Part shown: positions 22,184-25,727 of the stretch, one piece after another
How positions within the stretch are numbered: position 1 is the first letter of the stretch
Layout of the letters: the number at the start of each line of letters is the position of its first letter
Assembly: GCA_025358395.1 (NCBI GenBank)
Contig: JANYJT010000268.1
Location: 1 to 25,727, forward strand
DNA length: 25,727 nt
Direction: 5' to 3'
Source of the DNA: Bacteroidia bacterium
GTDB taxonomy: Bacteria; Bacteroidota; Bacteroidia; Bacteroidales; Prolixibacteraceae
Made by a program: the position numbers and the translations under genes
Notes under the pieces: generated by a model
The model's database searches: none
The model's input: the letters and a program-made list of their open reading frames with translations, nothing else
Told to the model about the DNA's origin: nothing

Positions 22184-22240
22184 CATCTAGATATTTAGAT
22201 GAAAAGCTATAATTTTGCCAATATTCAGGTAAAATATTGG
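22184..22240 (+). promoter_or_regulatory. Promoter/operator region of the multihaem cytochrome gene
   Basis: TAATTTTG (22210-22217) matches TAnnTTTG. Directly after it, CCAATATT (22218-22225) and AATATTGG (22233-22240) form an 8-bp inverted repeat with a 7-base loop. Upstream, CATCTA (22184-22189) and TAGATG (22196-22201) form a second inverted repeat. The -33 TTG is not seen, which fits an activator-dependent promoter. The leader to the ATG is over 100 bases. Nothing else is evident in the 22070-22334 spacer. Confidence 0.4.
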
Positions 22241-22334
22241 TTCAAACCCCTGGAAATTAACCCGAAGTATATTGAGTGGGGGATTTTAATTGTAAAACTT
22301 GCTAAGGCACATTAATTAACTAGCTTCTATATCT

Positions 22335-23834
22335 ATGAAACCGTCAAAGAGTTTTTATAACTGGATGAGTCTGACAGGGTTTGTAATCGCAGCCAACAGC
22401 TTGCTTGTGATCCTGATTTTGTTCCTTTTTTCGATGTTTTCTGAAAAAAGCAATGCCTACCTGGGATTGTACATTTACATTATCATACCAATGTTTCTGG
22501 TTATTGGTTTGCTGTTAATCCCGCTGGGAATTGTTTTGCGAATCCGTAAAAAGGACAATGTCGCTGAAGATGCTGGCAACTGGCCTGTATTTAATCTGAA
22601 CGATCCCAAATTTCGTTCCGGGTTTATTACCATATCTATTATTACGGTCATTCTGTTGCTTATTTCTGCGATGGGCAGTTACAAAGCATTTCAGTATACC
22701 GAATCCGTTGAATTCTGTGGAAAACTCTGTCATCAGGTGATGGAACCGGAGTACGTCTCTTACCAGCACTCTCCTCACGCAAGGGTTGCCTGTGTTGAAT
22801 GTCACGTTGGTGAAGGGGCTGACTGGTACATAAAATCTAAATTATCTGGTCTTTATCAGGTATATTCAGTTACTTTCAAGAAATATGCTCGTCCGATTGA
22901 AACGCCACTGCACAATTTGAGACCTGCCCGCGAGACTTGCGAACGGTGTCACTGGCCTGAGAAATTTTATTCCAGAAAATTGGTTAACATCCGCTCGTAC
23001 CTCACTGATTCAGCCAGCACTGAGTGGAACAATTCCCTGATGATGAAAATTGGTCCTGAGTTTAGTGCACAAGGGCTGACAGAGGGTATCCACTGGCACA
23101 TAAACAAGAATTTCAAGATTGAATATGTATCGACTACCAATGACCGGGAGAGTATTCCATGGGTAAAAATGACAAATCTCAAGACCGGAGAGGTTAAAAC
23201 CTTTATGGATACTGAGAATCCGATCAATAAAGCAGCTCTTGATTCAATTCCGGCAAGAACCATGGACTGCATGGATTGTCACAACCGCCCATCACATCTA
23301 TACAATTCACCTACTTTTTACATTAACAATGCGATGGTTGCCGGCAAAATTCCGAAAGATCTTCCTTACATCAAAAAAGCTGCGATGGAAGCTCTCAAAA
23401 CTTCCTATGCCAGCATGGATTCTGCCATGACTCTGATCAATCAAACCATTGTTGATTTTTATAAAAATGATCACGCAGATGTTTATGCAAAAGAAAGTGG
23501 CCGGATAACTGCTGCAATTGCTGCTATTCAGGCTGAATATAAGAATAATGCTTTCCCATTTATGAAGGCCGACAATACCAAATATCTGAACCACATTGGT
23601 CACCTCGAATCGGATGGATGTTTCCGTTGTCACTCTGACCGCCATAAAACAGAGAAAGGCGAGACGATATCCCGCGACTGTAACCTCTGCCACGTCATTG
23701 TGAACCAGGGTTCTACTGGTAAAATCACCAATAGTTCAATTGATAAGGCCCTTGAATTTGTCCATCCCGTTGAAATAAAAGGAGCCTGGAAAACTTCGTT
23801 TTGTTCAGAGTGCCACAAAGTGCTTTACGAGTGA
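22335..23834 (+). CDS. NapC/NirT-type membrane-anchored multihaem cytochrome c (seven haem sites)
   Basis: A 499-residue cytochrome with three N-terminal membrane helices (about 13-33, 43-68, 96-114) and a periplasmic part with seven haem c attachment sites. The first is the longer C-X3-C-H form (Cys128, Cys132, His133). The others are CXXCH at Cys153, 202, 312, 429, 449 and 490. The stretch VMEPEYVSYQHSPHARVACVECHVGEGA is typical of the NapC/NirT/NrfH superfamily, which takes electrons from quinol to periplasmic reductases. No partner reductase gene follows in this window. The protein is much longer than four-haem NapC/NrfH (about 180-200 residues), so it may itself be an electron hub. Its stop is 2 bases before repeat element D. 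Confidence 0.88.
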   Translation: MKPSKSFYNWMSLTGFVIAANSLLVILILFLFSMFSEKSNAYLGLYIYIIIPMFLVIGLLLIPLGIVLRIRKKDNVAEDAGNWPVFNLNDPKFRSGFITISIITVILLLISAMGSYKAFQYTESVEFCGKLCHQVMEPEYVSYQHSPHARVACVECHVGEGADWYIKSKLSGLYQVYSVTFKKYARPIETPLHNLRPARETCERCHWPEKFYSRKLVNIRSYLTDSASTEWNNSLMMKIGPEFSAQGLTEGIHWHINKNFKIEYVSTTNDRESIPWVKMTNLKTGEVKTFMDTENPINKAALDSIPARTMDCMDCHNRPSHLYNSPTFYINNAMVAGKIPKDLPYIKKAAMEALKTSYASMDSAMTLINQTIVDFYKNDHADVYAKESGRITAAIAAIQAEYKNNAFPFMKADNTKYLNHIGHLESDGCFRCHSDRHKTEKGETISRDCNLCHVIVNQGSTGKITNSSIDKALEFVHPVEIKGAWKTSFCSECHKVLYE

Positions 23835-23836
23835 TG

Positions 23837-23893
23837 AGTTATGAGTTATAAGTTATGAATTTTGTCATAATTCATAACTTATAACTCATAACT
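23837..23893. repeat. Fold-back repeat element D (7-bp units), perfect 25-bp inverted repeat
   Basis: Bases 23837-23861 and 23869-23893 are exact reverse complements with a 7-base loop. The arm is built of 7-bp words AGTTATG, AGTTATA, AGTTATG and then AATT. Five T (23893-23897) follow on the plus strand, so it could be a terminator for the multihaem cytochrome gene, though the stem is very AT-rich and unusually long. It starts 2 bases after the TGA stop. Confidence 0.9.
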
Positions 23894-23915
23894 TTTTCTC
23901 ACTTTCTCCACGCGA

Positions 23916-25349
23916 ATGAAGGTATTACTCACCGGAAGTACCGGCTATATTGGCAAAAGACTGTTGCAGAATCTTTCTGCAGGTGGTCACGAGGTAACCT
24001 GCTTCGTACGAAGCATGGAGCGGCTGATTGTGCCGGGTCAATCCAATGCCAGCGTTGTCGGACATGAGATTGATTTGCTGAAACCCATCCCGGACCATCT
24101 TCATGCGCTTGATATTGATGTGGCTTTTTACCTCGTTCATTCCATGTCCTCTTCCATAGGGCAGTTTATGGATGAAGAAGCCTTATCTGCAAGAAATTTC
24201 GCCAATTTTATCAGCAAAACTGGTTGCAAACAAATAATTTACTTAAGTGGAATTTCTAATTCTGAAAAACTCTCCAGGCATCTGCAATCCAGAAAAAATG
24301 TTGAGAACTTGCTACGGGAATCGGGAAAGCATCTCACCGTTTTAAGGGCTGGAATCATTGTCGGTAGTGGCAGCGCTTCCTTTGAAATTATCCGGGACCT
24401 GATGGAGCTACTGCCTATTGTGGTTGCTCCTGCATGGGTTAAAACATTATGTCAACCACTTGGCGTGGCGGATGTTTTGAAATACCTCACTGGTTGTATG
24501 CTCAACCCCAAAACTTACGATGATGTTTTTGACATTGGCGGACCGGAAATACTCTCTTATAAGCAGATGCTGTTACAATATGCAGAAGTTCGCGGTCTCA
24601 AAAGATGGATAGGTGTCATCCCGTTTTTTAGTCCGAGAATGTCATCCTACTGGCTTTACTTCGTTACCTCAACCTCTTATTACCTTGCCGCCAATCTGGT
24701 CGACAGCATGAAAGTAGAGGTTGTTTGCAAGGACAACAGGCTTCAGGAAATGTTGGAAATTAAACCTTTGTCATACAAGGAAGCGTGTAGGCGCGCTCTG
24801 GAGCGTATCAATCTGGACACAGTTGCATCCAGCTGGACGGATGCCGTTTCAATGACAAAAACGAATCAGCTTTTCGAATACCTTGATGTGCCGAAATATG
24901 GTATTCTGCACGATCGGAGAAGTTTGAAAATCAAAGGTGATCCGGATAAGGTGCTTGAGAAAATTTTCTCTATCGGCGGAGAAACCGGTTGGTATTATGC
25001 CAACTGGATTTGGAATATCCGGGGAGTGATTGACAAAATGGTTGGTGGCGTTGGCCTTCGCCGTGGCAGGCGCAATGCCAATGATCTTAATCCTGGCGAT
25101 GCACTGGATTTCTGGCGGGTATTGATTGCCGATCGCGCAAACAAGCGCTTGCTTTTGTTTGCAGAAATGAAAGTGCCCGGAGAAGCCTGGCTGGAATTTA
25201 AAATTGTATTAAGGGAGGATGGCTTTTATTTAACCCAGACCGCGACATTTATGCCAAAGGGATTGAGCGGTCGCATTTATTGGTGGGGACTGTTACCCAT
25301 TCATCTGGTGATGTTTCAGCAGATGATCAAAGCGATCGTTCAAAAATGA
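23916..25349 (+). CDS. SDR-family NAD(P)-binding protein with C-terminal DUF2867 domain
   Basis: A 477-residue protein. The N-terminal half is a Rossmann-fold atypical short-chain dehydrogenase: GSTGYIG at residues 7-13 binds the dinucleotide, followed by FYLVHSMSSS, IIYLSGIS and a TVLRAGIIVGSGSASFEI segment. The C-terminal half (from about residue 310, SSWTDAV) matches DUF2867, a domain often found fused to this type. The combination is widespread in Bacteroidota and Actinobacteria and is annotated only as NAD(P)H-binding or epimerase-like; no substrate is known. It starts 22 bp after repeat D. The downstream partial membrane gene follows after 40 bp and may be co-transcribed. Confidence 0.87.
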   Translation: MKVLLTGSTGYIGKRLLQNLSAGGHEVTCFVRSMERLIVPGQSNASVVGHEIDLLKPIPDHLHALDIDVAFYLVHSMSSSIGQFMDEEALSARNFANFISKTGCKQIIYLSGISNSEKLSRHLQSRKNVENLLRESGKHLTVLRAGIIVGSGSASFEIIRDLMELLPIVVAPAWVKTLCQPLGVADVLKYLTGCMLNPKTYDDVFDIGGPEILSYKQMLLQYAEVRGLKRWIGVIPFFSPRMSSYWLYFVTSTSYYLAANLVDSMKVEVVCKDNRLQEMLEIKPLSYKEACRRALERINLDTVASSWTDAVSMTKTNQLFEYLDVPKYGILHDRRSLKIKGDPDKVLEKIFSIGGETGWYYANWIWNIRGVIDKMVGGVGLRRGRRNANDLNPGDALDFWRVLIADRANKRLLLFAEMKVPGEAWLEFKIVLREDGFYLTQTATFMPKGLSGRIYWWGLLPIHLVMFQQMIKAIVQK

Positions 25350-25389
25350 AAAATGTGTCATATGTTCAACATTTTTCTACCTTTACAAC

Positions 25390-25727
25390 ATGGATACATT
25401 GGAATCAGCATTTAAGATTGATCTGCATAACCCCTGGCTGGTTGTTCCTGCACTCCTCTTTCTGGTGCTTATTACCTATTTTCTGATCAAATTCTTTTCG
25501 GTTTTCTTTCAGTTTATTCAGGCCAAAGGTTGTCTCACTGTTCTGCTGATTACCTTAGTTGGATTACCTGGTTTGGTTGCACTCACACTTTTTGCCGGGT
25601 ATACCCTTGTTGCATCCATTCTGATTCTCTTTGCCGTAATTGGGGTTATTACCGGTTATATCGCCCGCGATTCTGAAGAAAATGTGGGCAAATTCGGTAA
25701 TTTTATCATGATTGTCTCGATTATCAC
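25390..25727 (+). CDS. Membrane protein, partial (N-terminal 112 residues)
   Basis: An open frame from ATG 25390 (MDTLESAFKIDLHNPW...) runs to the window edge. It has three hydrophobic stretches at about residues 17-36, 47-70 and 72-90, then a polar segment and the start of a fourth. It follows the SDR/DUF2867 gene by 40 bp on the same strand. I do not recognise the family; no motifs are visible in the part available. Confidence 0.65.
   Translation, partial: MDTLESAFKIDLHNPWLVVPALLFLVLITYFLIKFFSVFFQFIQAKGCLTVLLITLVGLPGLVALTLFAGYTLVASILILFAVIGVITGYIARDSEENVGKFGNFIMIVSII

Overview
The window reads as chromosome of a Bacteroidota bacterium, probably in or near the Bacteroidales/Marinilabiliales. 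The evidence is the family content (fused aspartokinase-homoserine dehydrogenase next to an apgM-type gene and thrC, a SpmA-SpmB fusion in a non-sporulating lineage, ABC-F/Uup, Bacteroidota-type ClpS), AT-rich gene spacers, few purine-rich ribosome sites, and repeated matches to the Bacteroidota -7 promoter element TAnnTTTG. Most genes are ordinary housekeeping. No phage, insertion sequence, CRISPR array, tRNA or rRNA is visible.

Layout. 1-3278: a partial small membrane protein, a secreted S9 prolyl-oligopeptidase-type peptidase (both minus), then a membrane methyltransferase (plus) whose 3' end overlaps clpS (minus). 3544-5232: a TPR protein with two SPOR domains. 5385-6900: bcp peroxiredoxin and recA as a tight pair closed by a clear terminator. 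7103-12214: threonine cluster thrA - apgM-like - thrC, in which the apgM-like protein sits where homoserine kinase is expected. 12390-14960: ABC-F ATPase and divergent nth (endonuclease III). 14971-16364: a GH53 endo-galactanase lipoprotein and a divergent 2[4Fe-4S] ferredoxin, sharing a promoter region with a perfect 22-bp inverted repeat. 16596-18218: an outer-membrane barrel-like protein and an unrecognised multi-pass membrane protein. 18513-19586: a DUF6807 (PmoA-like) secreted protein. 19683-21514: SpmAB fusion plus a YkgJ-type cysteine-cluster protein. 21689-22069: group III truncated globin. 22335-23834: a seven-haem NapC/NirT-type membrane cytochrome. 23916-25349: an SDR/DUF2867 protein. 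From 25390: a partial membrane protein.

The most unusual structure is intergenic. At four places (9526-9648, 12207-12386, 21512-21702, 23837-23893) a stretch of short tandem repeats begins at or within a few bases of a stop codon and is followed by an inverted counterpart, making a large fold-back. The word differs at each site (7-mers at three sites, a 9-mer at one), but the architecture is the same. At the two convergent sites the second arm also reaches, or lies within four bases of, the stop of the opposing gene. Other 3' ends here (recA, ferredoxin, DUF6807 gene) carry conventional hairpin-plus-T terminators. I treat the repeats as a recurrent, locus-specific 3'-end element of unknown origin and function, and as the best candidate for something undescribed.
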